Shown in pieces: positions 1 to 11,100 of a stretch of 64,000 bases of DNA. Source of the stretch: Styela clava. Its lineage: Eukaryota > Chordata > Ascidiacea > Stolidobranchia > Styelidae. The DNA is taken from NCBI RefSeq assembly GCF_964204865.1, contig NC_135253.1:22046001-22110000 (forward strand). Reading direction: 5' to 3'. A model generated the notes under the pieces. It saw only the letters and a program-made list of their open reading frames with translations. It searched no databases and was not told the DNA's origin. Both the position numbers and the translations under genes were made by a program. The stretch's first letter is position 1. Each line of letters starts with the position of its first letter.

Positions 1-202
1 TCTCACCCGTCCGCGCCTTGCCTTTCCCTGGCTCGGCGGTGTGGGGCATCGTGCTAACGTTGGCAATATACTTGCCAATGCCTGAAAACAAATAACTGAC
101 TAACTAATCCCATACCCGACATGGAATGGTGACCGGGCAAGATGATGTGGTTCACCATATAAGCCTCTCTCCCGGTAACTATGTAAATCCTACACTATCA
201 TT
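1..202 (+). repeat. tRNA-derived SINE, 3' part
   Basis: The body carries the family's signature blocks, in order: a run like 'aaataactgactaactaatc', 'ccatacccgacatgga', 'ggtgaccgggc', 'ttcaccatat', then 'ccggtaactatgtaaatcct'. The same blocks occur at about ten other places here, best preserved at 60278-60623. The tRNA-like head is degraded and the copy is cut by the window edge. Confidence 0.75.
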
Positions 203-537
203 AAACTGGTAACTATTCCTCTCTCCCGTGATGTTTAATTCAAAATCCAATTCTTTCTCATTTCACCTAATGCATCACTATAGTTCTATATGGGTTCAGT
301 AGTTCTCTGCATTTTAGTGATTGCCGATAATTTTCCTTCTGAGCGAGTTCATGTTGCCTTGTTCTGATGCTTTTTATACCTTGCTCTCCGAATCGAACCT
401 AGTAACCACTGATATGAAATGATGTGCTATTTTTTGAGTACTGGAATCTACTCAAATTATTACACCCTGAGTGAGGTGGTAAACATAGGACTCGAACCTG
501 GCATCTTTAATAGCGTGTGACGTCAGTTAGGTATAAC

Positions 538-694
538 CAGTGGTGGGATTCAAATTTTTTGTCAACCGGTTCCATCATACAAATGTCATATTTTCAGGCG
601 GTTCTGTCACGGAAAGTCATGTAACGCTAACCGGTTCGCTGATCTCATAAAATTATCTATAGAACCGGTGCGAACCAGCTGAATCCCACTACTG
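538..694. mobile_element. hAT-type MITE, 157 bp, intact ends
   Basis: It begins CAGTGGTGGGATTC and ends GAATCCCACTACTG, an inverted repeat with one mismatch. It is flanked by an exact 8-bp direct repeat GGTATAAC (530-537 and 695-702). Ends of the CAGTGG type with 8-bp duplications are diagnostic of hAT transposons. It is too short to code. Confidence 0.9.
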
Positions 695-861
695 GGTATA
701 ACCCCATTAATTACGTTGATGCCTTAAACTTGGAATTTCATATTCATTTTGGAGGAAAGAAGAGATAAAAAGACGACTTAATCATATGGCAAATCACTGA
801 CGCTGGTCAATCCAGTTACTAGTCCTTGTCAATTATGGCAATAGCTAGCTAGATATTTGTT

Positions 862-1075
862 TCAGACAAATGAACTTGATGGTGGAATAAGCCATAACCG
901 ACCGGCGGTTACATGAACCACCCTACGGCGGTTAGAGTCCAGCAATCCTCTCGTACATAACTATCCCAGAACCTGCGAACCCACGCAGGGCAACCAGAGA
1001 TGCAATGGCGAGCGAATTCTTAAGGCTTCGCATGATACGTCACACCACCGAGACTATTGGTAAGATTAATCTTGC
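862..1075 (-). repeat. tRNA-derived SINE, 5' part, antisense
   Basis: Read on the minus strand it has a B-box-like GGTTCG block followed by the family's 'gaggattgctggactc' and 'ggttcatgtaaccgccggtcggttatgg'-like blocks. It matches the head of the full SINE at 60278. It lies just downstream of the last recognised exon of the SPA17-like gene. Confidence 0.7.
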
Positions 1076-1189
1076 AGACCTATAACACAGACACTTGTAA
1101 CTATCCTCCCAAAGGTCTCCTAATTTTTGTCGAGGATTGGTGACCTCGCTTTCGGCAAGCTTGAGCTAACTCATGAAAAGCTGGAATTG

Positions 1190-4100
1190 TCATGCCAAAC
1201 AAACCTCAGATTGGATAGGTTCTACATCAGCTTCAACTTGTTCTGCTGGGGCTGCTTCGGCCTGTGGTTCCTCAGCTGCTTCCGCCTGTGGTTCTTCTGC
1301 AGTTGTTGCCGGCGGAGTCTCATCTTGCTCTGCTGTTGTTTCTGGGATGGCTAGATATAAAGACAGAGTATTTTAATTCAATTACCAAGTTCTTGCACTC
1401 TGAGTGAATAACTGATCACTTAATCCAGCCAGGGACAGGTGAAAGGTCATAACCCCCCCTTTGAAATTGAAAAAAAAAATTTTTTTATGTATCATTCATA
1501 GCAACTTTTCGCAGGTTGGTACACTTTTCAGACATTCACGTCGTTAAAAAACACATGTTTTCCGACAGTGTAACAAACACCAATAGAGTGGTTTACTTAA
1601 CCGCTGGTAGGTTGAAAAAATATGAAAATCCTGTCTCAATATAACTAATCGAACCTCCTTCAGTTGCCTCTGGAGCTGCTTCCTCCGTCTTTTCCGCTTG
1701 GGCAGCAACGGGAGCCTCTTCCTGTGCTGGTTGTGATTCTGCAGTTTCGTCTTCTTTCTAATATTAGAATGAATTTTAATTTTCATGAAACTGGCAACTG
1801 TCATAGTAAGTCATGTCTTTTCCAGTCGCATAGTATTCGGGTTATTTAGAGAATTCAGAAAAATTGTCCTGTTCAACATGGCGGAATAAGACAATTATAC
1901 TTAGTACTGTTCAAGTAAAATTTAGGAATATTGTATGAAATATTTAAAGCATTGCCAATTCATAAAAAGCAAATTTTGCTCATGATTCAATGAATTAAAT
2001 ATGATGGAAATTTCTGCCAGGAATTGAAACAATTATTATTAAGGGGTTCATAGAATTAATGAAGCAAGCAAATTACTGATTAGTGATATTGTCCTACAAA
2101 ATCCACAAGCAAATTCAAAATGGCATGCATCTACTAGACTACAAAGTTTATTGGTTACCTCACCAGGAATCAAACATAATACCTCCTGAATATCCACTAG
2201 AGTCCCTGTTATTACCCTCCCTAATCCCGGTTATTACCGTTTCAGATTCCTGCAGTGCTGGTTCAGGCTCCTCAGCAGCTGGTTCAGCTGCAGGCTCTTC
2301 AGCGGCTGGTTCAGCTGCAGGCTCTTCAGCGGCTGGTTCGGCTGCAGGCTCTTCAGCGGCTGGTTCGGCTGCAGGCTCTTCTGCGGCTGGATCAGCTGCA
2401 GGCTCTTCAGCGGCTGGTTCAGCTGCAGGCTCTTCAGCGGCTGGTTCAGCTGCAGGCTCTTCAGCAGCTGGTTCAGCTGCAGGCTCTTCTGCCGCTGGAT
2501 CAGCTGCAGGCTCTTCAGCGGCTGGTTCAGCTGCAGGCTCTTCAGCGTCTGGTTCAGCTGCAGGCTCTTCTGCGGCTGGTTCAGCTGCAGACTCTTCTGC
2601 GGCTGGATCAGCTGCAGGCTCTTCAGCGTCTGGTTCAGCTGCAGGCTCTTCAGCGTCTGGTTCAGCTGCAGGCTCTTCAGCGGCTGGTTCAGCTGCAGAC
2701 TCTTCTGCGGCTGGTTCAGTTGCAGGCTCTTCAGCGGCTGGTTCAGCTGCAGACTCTTCAGCTGCAGGATCTTCGGCGGCTGGTTCACCAGCAGGCTCTT
2801 CAGCAGTTAGTTCAGCTACAAACTCTTCAGTAGCTGGTTCAGCTGCAGGCTCTTTAGCAGCTGGTTCAGTTGCAGGCTCTTCAGCTGCCGGCTCTTCTGC
2901 GGCTGGTTCAGCTGCGGGCTCTTCAGCAGTTGGTTCAGCTACAAACTCTTCAGTAGCTGGTTCAGCTGCAGGCTCTTCAGCAGCTGGTTCAGTTGCAGGC
3001 TCTTCAGCGATTGGTTCAGCTGCCGGCTCTTCTGCGGCTGGTTCAACTGTGGGCTCTTCAGCAACTGGTTCAGTTGCGGGCTCTTCAGTGACTGGTTCGA
3101 CCGCGGGCTCTTCAGCAACTGTTCCAGCTGCAGACTCTTCAGCGACTGGTTCAGTTGCAGGCTCTTCAACAACAGGTTCAGCTGCAGGCTCTTCAGCGGC
3201 TGGTTCAGTTGCAGGCTCCTCAGCAGCCGGTTCAGCTGCAGGCTCTTCAATAGCTGGTTCAGTTGCAGGCTCTTCAGCAGCTGGTTCAGTTGCAGGCTCT
3301 TCAATAGCTGGTTCAGCTGCAGGCTCTTCAGCAACTGGTGCAGCTACAAGCTCTTCAGCGACCGGTTCTGCTGCAGGCTCTTTAGCAGCTGGTCCAGATA
3401 CAGGCTCCTCAGCGACTGGTTCAGCTGCCGGCTCCTCAGTAGCTGGTTCAGCTGCAGGCTCTTCAGTGGTTGGTTCGTTTGCAGGCTCCTCAGTTGCAGG
3501 CTCTTCTGCAGCTGGTTCTGTGGCAGGCTCTTCAATATCTGGTTCAGCTGCAGGCTCTTCAGCGGCTGGTTCGGCAGCAGGCTCTTCAGCAGATGGTTCA
3601 GCCGTAGACTCTTCAGCGACTGGTTCAACCGCAGATGGCTCTTCAGCAGGCTCTGCTGCATCTAGACCTGTCTTGGTGCAGACCAATGACTGACACACAG
3701 CAGCATGGTCTAATTCAGCATCATTCCTACTTTGGACCTCGATTGGCTCAATTGGCACTTCAGAAACTTTCTGAGGGGTGGAGACAACAGGTGAAGATGT
3801 TACTGGTGGCTTCGATTGAGCCTGGCGTCCCACCACTTCCAGCAGACCAATGTCTGAGTGTCTGCGTATACTTTCAGGCTGTGATGCTGCATCTAACGTC
3901 TCTCTGACAACAAGGGATGATTCACTTGGCGCGTTCAACTCTTCTATTTGTTGCGTATCGCTCTGCACAACGCATAACGAACTAGGAGGGCCGATACTAT
4001 CTAAACTCTCTCCTGATTGTACAAGAGCTTCTATTAAAGCTGTTTTATCTGTTGTTGCATCGCTTGCTTTTCTCTCGAACGAAGAACTGCTGCAAGCTTG

Positions 4101-7100
4101 GTCTTGTAACTGCTCTATATCTTTCTGAGTCTGATGTCATCATGTTGATGATGTCACAATTGTATGACCCCATTATTGTTCCCATGATTGTAAAAATGAT
4201 CAAGCACACATAGCAATTGTGGAGCGGATGTTAGTGATCCACACAAGAGTAGATGAGAAAAAAAGAGCTGTTGTGAGTTACATGTTAGTGCACTATACCA
4301 GGGTGGTCCAAGATTGGCAGCTCCGCGGGCCACAAAATTACTTTTGCATTGTTCGCGGGCCACAATAGTGCCAAGAACTTTGCTCGTTTAACTTTGCTAG
4401 TGGCCTCAGCAAGCCATAACACTAGTCAATTCAGTTACATTAGTGATGCTACAATATGTCAAAAGATTTTTCGGTTAATTTTATGACGAAACAACACAAA
4501 ATGCGATTTTTGATTCCTCTCCGAATGCGGCGCAAGTCACAGATAATGAGATGGCGGGCCACATGTGGCCCGCGGGCCTGGGTTTGGACCACCTGTGCTA
4601 CACTTTATAACAGGGGTGTTTATTTAACCCAGGATGTGCAACATTTTTAAACATAAACCTGTCGGATCAGGTTTTTATGCTCGATGGAGTGTTGACGAGG
4701 CCACACTAAATGGCATGGCGGGCAGGGTTGCAACCCGAGAGCCGGCTGTTGCACACCCCTGGCCTATAAGCATATTGTGTTAAGCACTACAAGCAATAAC
4801 TTTAATGATAACTATTATAATTACATCAGGCAAGAGATTTTTTAGAAGCTGCCATGTAGAAGATTGAATTAAATTTCTTCCTAGAAAATTGAGGCTCAAT
4901 TTTCATGGCTTTCAAATTTAAATAAATATCTTTTTTGGGGCTCCCGAAGTATGCGAACCAGGATGGCGGACATCGGAATGTAATATGTGTACTAGGTTAG
5001 GGTTAGGCCATAATTTTAGGTATAAATACTACAGGAGGCTCTTGGCTAGTCTTCGAACTGATAATAGGACTAAAATAAGGAAAATTGGAAAAAAATTATC
5101 GCCTAACCCTAACCTGTTACCCATGTTACGTTCCGATGTCCGCCATCTTGGTTCGCATACTTCGGGAGCACCTCTTTTTTTTAACAATATGAAAACCCAA
5201 TCTGGGGAGATTAGAGTGATTAAGCAAAAGTAAAACCAATTGCAATGTTCAAAAGACACTCAGCCCCAGCAAGTGTGCATGCAATTAGTGAAAACACTCT
5301 ACAGCAGTGCTTGCCGACCTTTTTCAGTTTGAGACCAACTTTTATTGGAATTTCTTAGTTTGGGACCCACTTTTATGGCCATTTTTTCTGTACCACTTAC
5401 AATTATTATACCAGAAAAGAAACAATGCAATTTACTATTAATGCGAAACTTGATCTTGCATATTGGATATTATCAGATCAAGTCTGATAAGGATGCATAA
5501 TTCTAATTGTTATATCGTTTCATAATTTCCCGATCTAATCGAAAACTGTATGTAACATTTGAAAACACCTCCGACTGGTTGGGAAACACCGCTCTACAGA
5601 ATAGACTTCTAGATGAAGTGAAATTAAATTTAAAATGGTTGTGAAACACTAGGGTATGTGTTATGGCATGCTCACATCAGATTGCTGGTCATCCTTTGCC
5701 ACAGCTGCAGATTTTTATCATATGGTTTTTGAACACACTAATAGGGACCTAACATTTTAAAGATCTAAAACGCAGAATTTCAAAGCAATTTAAATATGCA
5801 ATATGTTTTGGACATCCATGTTCTAAACCCAAGTAAGAGGGTGATGTGTGTCATGGGATGTGAACCTGCGACCTTGTGAGGGGTTACCAGCAGTATAGTG
5901 ATGGTTGTGCTCACAACACTTTCAAGAGCAAGTAAAACTCAAACTCATGCAGTCTACAGATGGGTAAAGAATTAGAAAATGAGACTCACAGGAGCTTTGG
6001 AAGGTGATATTGATTTTCTTGTCTTGAATCCTCGGAATGATGCTTGGATCATGGTAGCTGCTTTTTGTACCTCTGGATCCTCTGTTGGGGAAAAAAAAAT
6101 GATTTCAATATTTATCCCGTGCAATTTATTTCATAAAGATGTCCAACACCTAATACCCTACTATTTTATATACATTCTAAATACAATAATTTTCAAATGA
6201 AGAAATCGCTCCCAATTTAAACTGCGCCCAGTAATGTCTCGTACCACTGATTGGCACAACACGATTTTAAGATCTCAAAATGTTATGCCATTATGTTGTT
6301 TTGTTGACATTGCCATTATTCTTTAGGTCAACATGTGTACAAACTTTGAACATTGTAAAATACACATTTACAATCACAAAATTTACATTTAGTTATGGTC
6401 AGCAATTTATTTGGGGGGAAGTGCGCCATGAGTTTTTCCCCCGATAATTTGGCGCAGCATAAAGGAAAAGTTTGGGAACCGCTGCCCTAATCCATACCCA
6501 ATGTGAATTACGCAGATATGATGAATAAGGAGAACCAATAAATAATACTGTGCGATGTTTTTGACAATCGGAAGATTACAATTCCGTTACTGATTGCCTA
6601 GAGCATCAGAGTCCCCCCAATATTCACCACTATGTATAAGATTGACTATCAATTAATAATTGATGTGAACGATTCAAAAAAGCTAAACCAATGTGAATTG
6701 ACTAGTTCCTTTTACTGAGTATTTTCACTTTTGGTTATAAAATGGTTAAAGCAGAAACAACTCACCAAGATCAGGCATTTCTTCTTCTTCTTCTTGTTGA
6801 GTAACTTGCTCATCTTCAGCCGGAGCTGAGACAGGTTCCTGAGTGACTTCTTCGTAACTTTGTGGTGCAGGCTCTGGTTCTGCTTCCACTGCGCTTGGTA
6901 AAGTGACTTCTGATTCTACTATACGTTCGTTCACTAAGTATTCATCTGCACGACCATCTGGAAATCGATAAATAATGTTAGGATAAAGATGACTAGAATG
7001 GATCAAATATTTCCACCTTGTCAGTTTTCGAGGTTACTAATTTTTTCACCTACTCGACATCAAGTTGTATGAAGGGACAGAAGCCTATGGGCAGGGGATA

Positions 7101-8391
7101 TATTCACTTGGCTAATACAGCCAGTCCCCGAGCTCGTAATAGAACTAAAATAAGGAAAATTAGAATGAAATTATGGCCCCAACCTGGTACACACACTACG
7201 GTACCTTTTTCCTTTCTAAGAGATGAATACATTCAAGTCAAATGCCCAAAACCTATGTTCGAAATGGAATGAGCATTTATCAATGACTGGGGGCCTCCTA
7301 ATATAAAAAAGCCAGCCTTAAATCCCAAGCTGCAGTCTGGTCCTGTTTGGAGGTCAGCAGACCCATAATAATAGAATAGGATCCTTTATATTTAACCCAG
7401 GGGGAAAGAAAACCTGATAAGACAATTTTATCATATGGCGAACCACGGATCCTTGTCCGGTTACCAAAATAGTTCAGATATAGAATAGTTGATATTTATA
7501 AGTTTATGGTATAAGTATCAGATGCCATGGCAACATTAACACAAATATAAAACAATGTTGAAAGATTGTAGCGCTACAGTGACGAATATAAAACTATGTT
7601 CAGCCAGCATTTTTAGGAACCAAGCAACGACAGTGAGTATATCAGTTCTTCCGAACCTGTCAAGAGCCTTACAGTGTAATCATTTGCCATGGCAACCGTG
7701 TTTCTAGCGATAAGCACGATGTGCCTAGCGCACCCGTTAGGAATAACGATGGATAAATCTTGTGAGCAATCAAGTCCGAATGATGCGAAGTGTGTAACGA
7801 AAATCGTCGGATTACGGCTTCCTCCACTATCAAGTCCATGCTTCCGAAAACATATAACTGGCTAACTAATCCCATTACCTGGACTGGTAACCGGACGAGA
7901 GGCCATGGTTCGCCATATGATTAAGCCGTCTTATCGGTTTTCCTCTCCCCCGGGATAAATAAGTAAATCCTCCTATCCTATCCAAATAATAACTGGATAA
8001 CTAATCCCATACCCGACATGTAATGGTAACCGGTCGGGAAGACGTCATGTTCATATCACCATACGATTAAGCCGTCAAGTCAGTCAGTGGTTATTTTTTC
8101 ATGCAAAAGTATACATTGTAAATACAGAATAAGGAAAATAAAATCATTCTAGTTCTATATCATTTTAGTGTGAAGTTAGACACAGTAAACCGTCCTATGG
8201 GCTTTCTGATTCCCCGGGATAAATGCCTGTTTGTTACCTTCACGCTTCTGCAGTAAATGCTTGAAATATGCGGCGGCAAATTCGGGAATATTCTTGGGTT
8301 GTTCACGCAGTATCTCCCTTGCTAGATGTTCCAGAAGACTTTTAAATCCATGCGGAACTTGAAGCTTTATTGAACCGTACCTGACAGACAT
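1190..8391 (-). CDS. SPA17: SPA17-like RIIa/IQ protein with a giant Ala-Glu-Pro repeat tail, 6 exons
   Basis: Sperm protein 17 family: the RIIa fold dimerises and docks A-kinase anchoring proteins in the sperm fibrous sheath and axoneme, and the IQ motif binds calmodulin. Exons on the minus strand: 8391-8238, 6957-6766, 6081-5990, 4130-2238, 1757-1655, 1350-1190; phases 1,1,0,0,1 agree. Residues 1-51 match the RIIa signature closely ([20 protein letters not shown], then [16 protein letters not shown]). Residues 52-115 are acidic. Residues 125-138 are a clear IQ motif ([14 protein letters not shown]). From about residue 147 there is a Ser/Thr/Gln-rich linker, then some 470 residues of a 9-residue AAEEPAAEP repeat. 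The last two exons are also Glu/Ala/Pro/Thr-rich. The model gives about 864 residues, against about 150 for vertebrate SPA17. Weak points: the exon 5 donor (GTTCGA, or GTTATA ending 1646), the exon 4 acceptor without a strong pyrimidine tract, and a possible further donor (GTTTGT) at 1204 instead of the stop at 1192-1190. Domains are sure; the tail structure is likely. Confidence 0.85.
1430..1545. repeat. Dispersed C-run/A-run repeat fragment
   Basis: A C-run, then 'tttgaaattgaaaaaaaaa', then 'tgtatcattcatag' and 'ttttcgcagg'. Related copies lie at 17940-18070 and 42755-42865, with the same C-run, A-run and 'gtatcat..atag..ttttcgtagc' order. It lies in the last intron of the SPA17-like gene. 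Confidence 0.5.
2255..3670. repeat. 27-bp coding minisatellite
   Basis: About 52 tandem copies of a 27-bp unit, read on the plus strand as 'ggctcttcagcggctggttc' plus 'agctgca'. On the minus strand each unit encodes nine residues of the AAEEPAAEP type. Units in the 2260-2760 half are nearly identical, while those towards 3600 have drifted. Total length stays a multiple of three with no stop in the coding frame, which argues that the minus frame is under selection. Open frames on the other strand and frames come from the codon structure. Confidence 0.95.
4298..4606. mobile_element. hAT-like MITE with 'gcgggccac' motifs
   Basis: The left end 'cagggtggtccaa' mirrors the right end 'ttggaccacctgtg'. 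Inside are several 'gcgggccac' and 'gtggcccgcg' blocks shared with the elements at 19486, 23724 and 26901-27645. No clean target duplication was seen. It lies in intron 3 of the SPA17-like gene. Confidence 0.65.
4939..5173. mobile_element. Palindromic 'cccgaagtatg' MITE, long form
   Basis: Terminal inverted repeats of roughly 65 bp: left 'gctcccgaagtatgcgaacc', right 'ggttcgcatacttcgggagc', each followed inward by 'gatggcggacatcggaatg' and 'ctaggttagggttaggc'. The centre holds 'ataggactaaaataaggaaa', which marks the long form of the family. It sits in intron 3 of the SPA17-like gene. Confidence 0.85.
5305..5591. mobile_element. hAT-type MITE, 287 bp
   Basis: It starts CAGTGCTTGCCGACC and ends GGTTGGGAAACACCG, forming an imperfect inverted repeat. 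An exact 8-bp duplication CTCTACAG lies at 5297-5304 and 5592-5599. Non-coding, within intron 3 of the SPA17-like gene. Confidence 0.9.
7075..7205. repeat. Internal part of long-form palindromic MITE
   Basis: Carries 'cctatgggcaggggatatat', 'agtccccgagctcgtaatag' and 'actaaaataaggaaaatta', then 'acctggtacaca'. The copy at 12630-12775 is nearly the same. It ends at a remnant of the 'ctaacctggtacacatac' arm; the left arm is missing. Confidence 0.7.
7808..7982 (+). repeat. tRNA-derived SINE, 3' part
   Basis: Blocks 'ggattacggcttcctccac', 'tcaagtccatgcttccgaaa', 'aactggctaactaatcccat' and 'gattaagccgtcttatcgg' end in the family tail 'aaatcctcctatcctatcc'. A second, head-less copy follows at once. 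Confidence 0.85.
7985..8085 (+). repeat. tRNA-derived SINE, short 3' fragment
   Basis: A direct repeat of the neighbouring SINE tail: 'ataactggataactaatccc', 'atacccgacatg', 'accatacgattaagccgtc'. It lies 90 bp downstream of SPA17-like exon 1, inside intron 1. Confidence 0.8.
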
Positions 8392-8406
8392 CTCGACGTA
8401 ATCAAT

Positions 8407-8420
8407 TCTGGAAAAGCAAG
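8407..8420 (-). promoter_or_regulatory. Splice acceptor just upstream of the SPA17-like start codon
   Basis: On the minus strand a pyrimidine-rich 'tctcttgcttttccag' ends at 8408, leaving only 16 bases before the ATG at 8391. This is either the end of an intron in the 5' leader or a spliced-leader trans-splice site; tunicates are known to trans-splice such short-leader genes. The sequence alone cannot decide. Confidence 0.5.
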
Positions 8421-8507
8421 AGAAAATTTTGGGGTTATTTTGCCCAAAACAAAGCTGATTTATTTCTTATTTGTTTTTCCGTCTTTAATCAACCGATTAA
8501 GATGGCA

Positions 8508-8566
8508 CACAACCTGATAACCCTAACCTGGTACACATTCACATACTATGTTCAGGTTGTGAACTG
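8508..8566. repeat. Palindromic MITE remnant
   Basis: Holds 'gatggcacacaacctgataa', 'ccctaacctggtacaca' and 'atgttcaggttgtg', but both outer 'cccgaagtatg' ends are lost. Confidence 0.7.
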
Positions 8567-8770
8567 AATAGTACAGGAGCAATCAAAATTTTACCTAGAA
8601 GGCAAGCATAACTGACGATAAAGTTAAAATGTACAATAACGCGCTCGTACAGGTCTACTCTAAACAGGGCCTCAGGCAAGCAGTGATTTAGTGCATACAT
8701 TTTTTATACCATGGCTTCAAGCAAGGCACTGGGCAAGCAATCATAGTTGAGAGCATTCACCAAAAAAACA

Positions 8771-8866
8771 TGTGCCCCAAGATGGCGCACAACCTGATAA
8801 CCTAACTTGGTACACATACTATGTTCAGGTTGTGCGCCATCTTTATGCAAATACCTCGGGAGCACA
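8771..8866. mobile_element. Palindromic 'accaagatggcgcacaacct' MITE
   Basis: Left arm 'ccccaagatggcgcacaacc', right arm 'ggttgtgcgccatcttta', outer right end 'cctcgggagcac'. Between the arms lies 'taacttggtacacatactat'. The whole folds into a single hairpin. Confidence 0.85.
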
Positions 8867-9223
8867 TGAAATTTATGTTGTTTTTTGTAAAATCCCAAAA
8901 CGATACTATGCAAGTAGCTACTAATGGATAGCGCTGTTGGTATTGTACAGATTGTCTCAACAAAATCGCACCAAATGTGACAGTAGACATGCATTCAATA
9001 ATAGGTACCGTAAGTTGTTCCCCACATAGAGAGCGGTCAGTCTGCACACGATTTTTTCACGCAATTTGCTCTGAACAGACAGTCAGTCACAAATATATAT
9101 GGCAGTACTAAACCTTAACGACCAGTTTCACTTTGGCGCAAAACACTGAATTTAGTCCGATTAGGGTTTTGAATCCACGTCCTCTACCCTTACTTGCAAT
9201 AGTTTATTGAAATACGCGCTCAT

Positions 9224-9380
9224 CTTTACCGGTCACTTTCTAAAATCGGCGGGCTCTCAACGGCCAATTCACCTTTGTCACTATTCCCTAGCAGTAAATC
9301 GTGCCTGAGAAGATAAGAATCTTTGGTAAATACAGCGCAAGGCGAAAACAAATGAAATGGATTTAGTCCGTCAAAAACGA
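9224..9380 (-). pseudogene. Decayed duplicate of the exon at 9697-9857
   Basis: The minus-strand translation keeps FTKDSYLLRHDLLLGNSDKG and then LAVESPPILES before a stop, parallel to the HQDPYLGHDLLLKN and LTVEIPPIFEC of the neighbouring exon about 470 bp away. The neighbour's acceptor TTTTTGCAG is TTTTTGACG here, so the splice site is lost. I read it as a dead tandem exon duplicate. Confidence 0.4.
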
Positions 9381-9696
9381 TATTTTAAACTAGGTTGCTT
9401 CAGATACTAGATAAAATGAAAGGGTTGTATAAATGCCTTTAATAATTGAGCGGAGGTTTACCGTGTATCTATCATTTTCGATAATTACCAAAACCGTATT
9501 GCGCCTTGTTATTGTAACATAAGAGAATCAGCGCCCGTGTAAATCAATGCTATTGGCGTGCTTTTAAGCATTTTTAATAATTAGAAAATAGTCTTACACT
9601 GAACATGCTTTTGTTATTATATAGGACGAAAGCCGATTTTCCGATGGATAAATGCTATTTAATATGGTTTAAAAGTTGAACTGATTTAAGGTGTTT

Positions 9697-9857
9697 TTAA
9701 GCGTCACACTCAAATATTGGCGGGATTTCAACGGTCAACTCGACAGTATCGCCGCGGACAACTACATTATCGATATTTTTGAGCAATAGATCGTGCCCCA
9801 GATAAGGATCTTGGTGAATACAGTTAAAAAACGAAAATGAATAAAATGGAATCCGTC
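9697..9857 (-). CDS. Candidate terminal exon of an unrecognised gene
   Basis: On the minus strand an acceptor TTTTTGCAG is followed by an open frame (phase 1) of about 52 residues ending at TAA (9699-9697). It includes HQDPYLGHDLLLKNIDNVVV and TVELTVEIPPIFEC. A diverged duplicate lies at 9224-9380, and the protein-level pattern is better kept than chance would suggest. The only phase-compatible upstream exon I saw is the weak one at 15366-15432. I do not recognise the product; it may be a partial gene. Confidence 0.4.
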
Positions 9858-9968
9858 CTGCAAAAACCGTGGCTGCTTCGCACACTAAAAAAATAAAGGA
9901 GATCAAATTCCTAACTAAGCGCTGGTTAACTTTGCCTCTACGCGTTCTTTAATAAGTACAAAAATCGG

Positions 9969-10076
9969 TACTTTCGTAGTATGTGGACCAAGATGGCGCA
10001 CAACCTGAACCTAGTATTGTACCAGGTTAGGGTTGTTCAGGTTGTGCGTCATCTTGGTACGAATACATCCGGGGCC
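9969..10076. mobile_element. Palindromic 'accaagatggcgcacaacct' MITE
   Basis: Arms 'gtggaccaagatggcgcaca' and 'ttgtgcgtcatcttggtac' with outer ends 'gtactttcgtagtatg' and 'catccggggcct'. The centre is 'taccaggttagggttgttca'. Confidence 0.85.
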
Positions 10077-10539
10077 TTAAAATCAAACATTCGTTTCTTT
10101 GATACTAGGTGAACGAGCGTCAGCGGTAACTTCATGCATATTGCTTGTTTCTAAATTGAAGTGACTAATACTGAAACTATATTTGAACCAATAAAGACAA
10201 CATTAGTAGCAAGAAACTGCCGAACAGCGAGGTCGGGAAGTCTAAAATTGTTGACTGGCGCATTGTGATGAGCGATATGAGAATGCGCTCGCTATTCCAT
10301 CATAAGTTGCAATGATAAGCTTCGCGTGTTAGGACTTAGAATCCCGTTATACGTATTCAAACAGAATGATATTGTTAGATTCTTTGCCAAAATTAATTCT
10401 GTAACGTTTTATCTGACCAAAGTCAAAGCCTAGATTAACAATTTTTTACATATAAAAATCTTAAATATTTTTTTGCGAGTTCGAATCCCGTTCACGTAAA
10501 AGATAACTAACCAACTGTTATGCGTAGTCTAAATAGTTA

Positions 10540-11100
10540 ATAATGTGTCCATAAATATACATATTATAATATTAAATAACTGAACAATATTAGTAAAACT
10601 ACACCGATTAATTTATTTGTGTAATCCGGCATGAGCTAGTGTTATGCCCGACTCTCTTTTCGACTTTCGTACAGTTTCATTAGTTTACAATAGACGCAAA
10701 GGTAAATATTACAATATTATTGAATAATTAAATATTATTAACAAAACTACACTTACTACGAAATAATATTTCTGTATTAGCCAGTGTTTTATGCCTAACT
10801 CGCCTTGTGGCTTTTTGTAGTTTAAATTGTATATAACGTGTACGTGTCCATAAATACATTGTAATAATAATACTAATTAACTAAACAATATTAGTAAAAC
10901 TATAACGAATACAAAATATTATTTCTGCTATATAGCCAGGGTTATGCTAAACTTGCTTTCTCACTTTTTTACAGTTTCATTAGTTTATAATAAGTGCTGA
11001 AATAAATATTACAATAATACCCAATAACCGGACAATATTACTAAATTTACACCAAATTCAACGTCATATTTTCTCCTCGAATACAACAGAATACACAAAT
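10540..11100. repeat. About 151-bp tandem repeat, four diverged units
   Basis: The block 'taaatattacaataat..aataact..acaatattagtaaaac' recurs at about 10552, 10703, 10851 and 11003, a spacing of 150-152 bp. Each unit also carries 'agccagtgttatgcc' and 'cagtttcattagttta..ata' blocks. Identity between units looks like 65-75%. No gene or transposon ends were recognised. Confidence 0.75.

Noticed and set aside
2083-3693. A 536-codon plus-strand open frame rich in Gly, Ser and Ala, and other-frame frames over the same interval.
   Set aside because: They are shadows of the 27-bp minisatellite. The minus-strand frame joins flanking non-repetitive coding sequence and upstream exons with RIIa and IQ motifs; the plus-strand frame does not.
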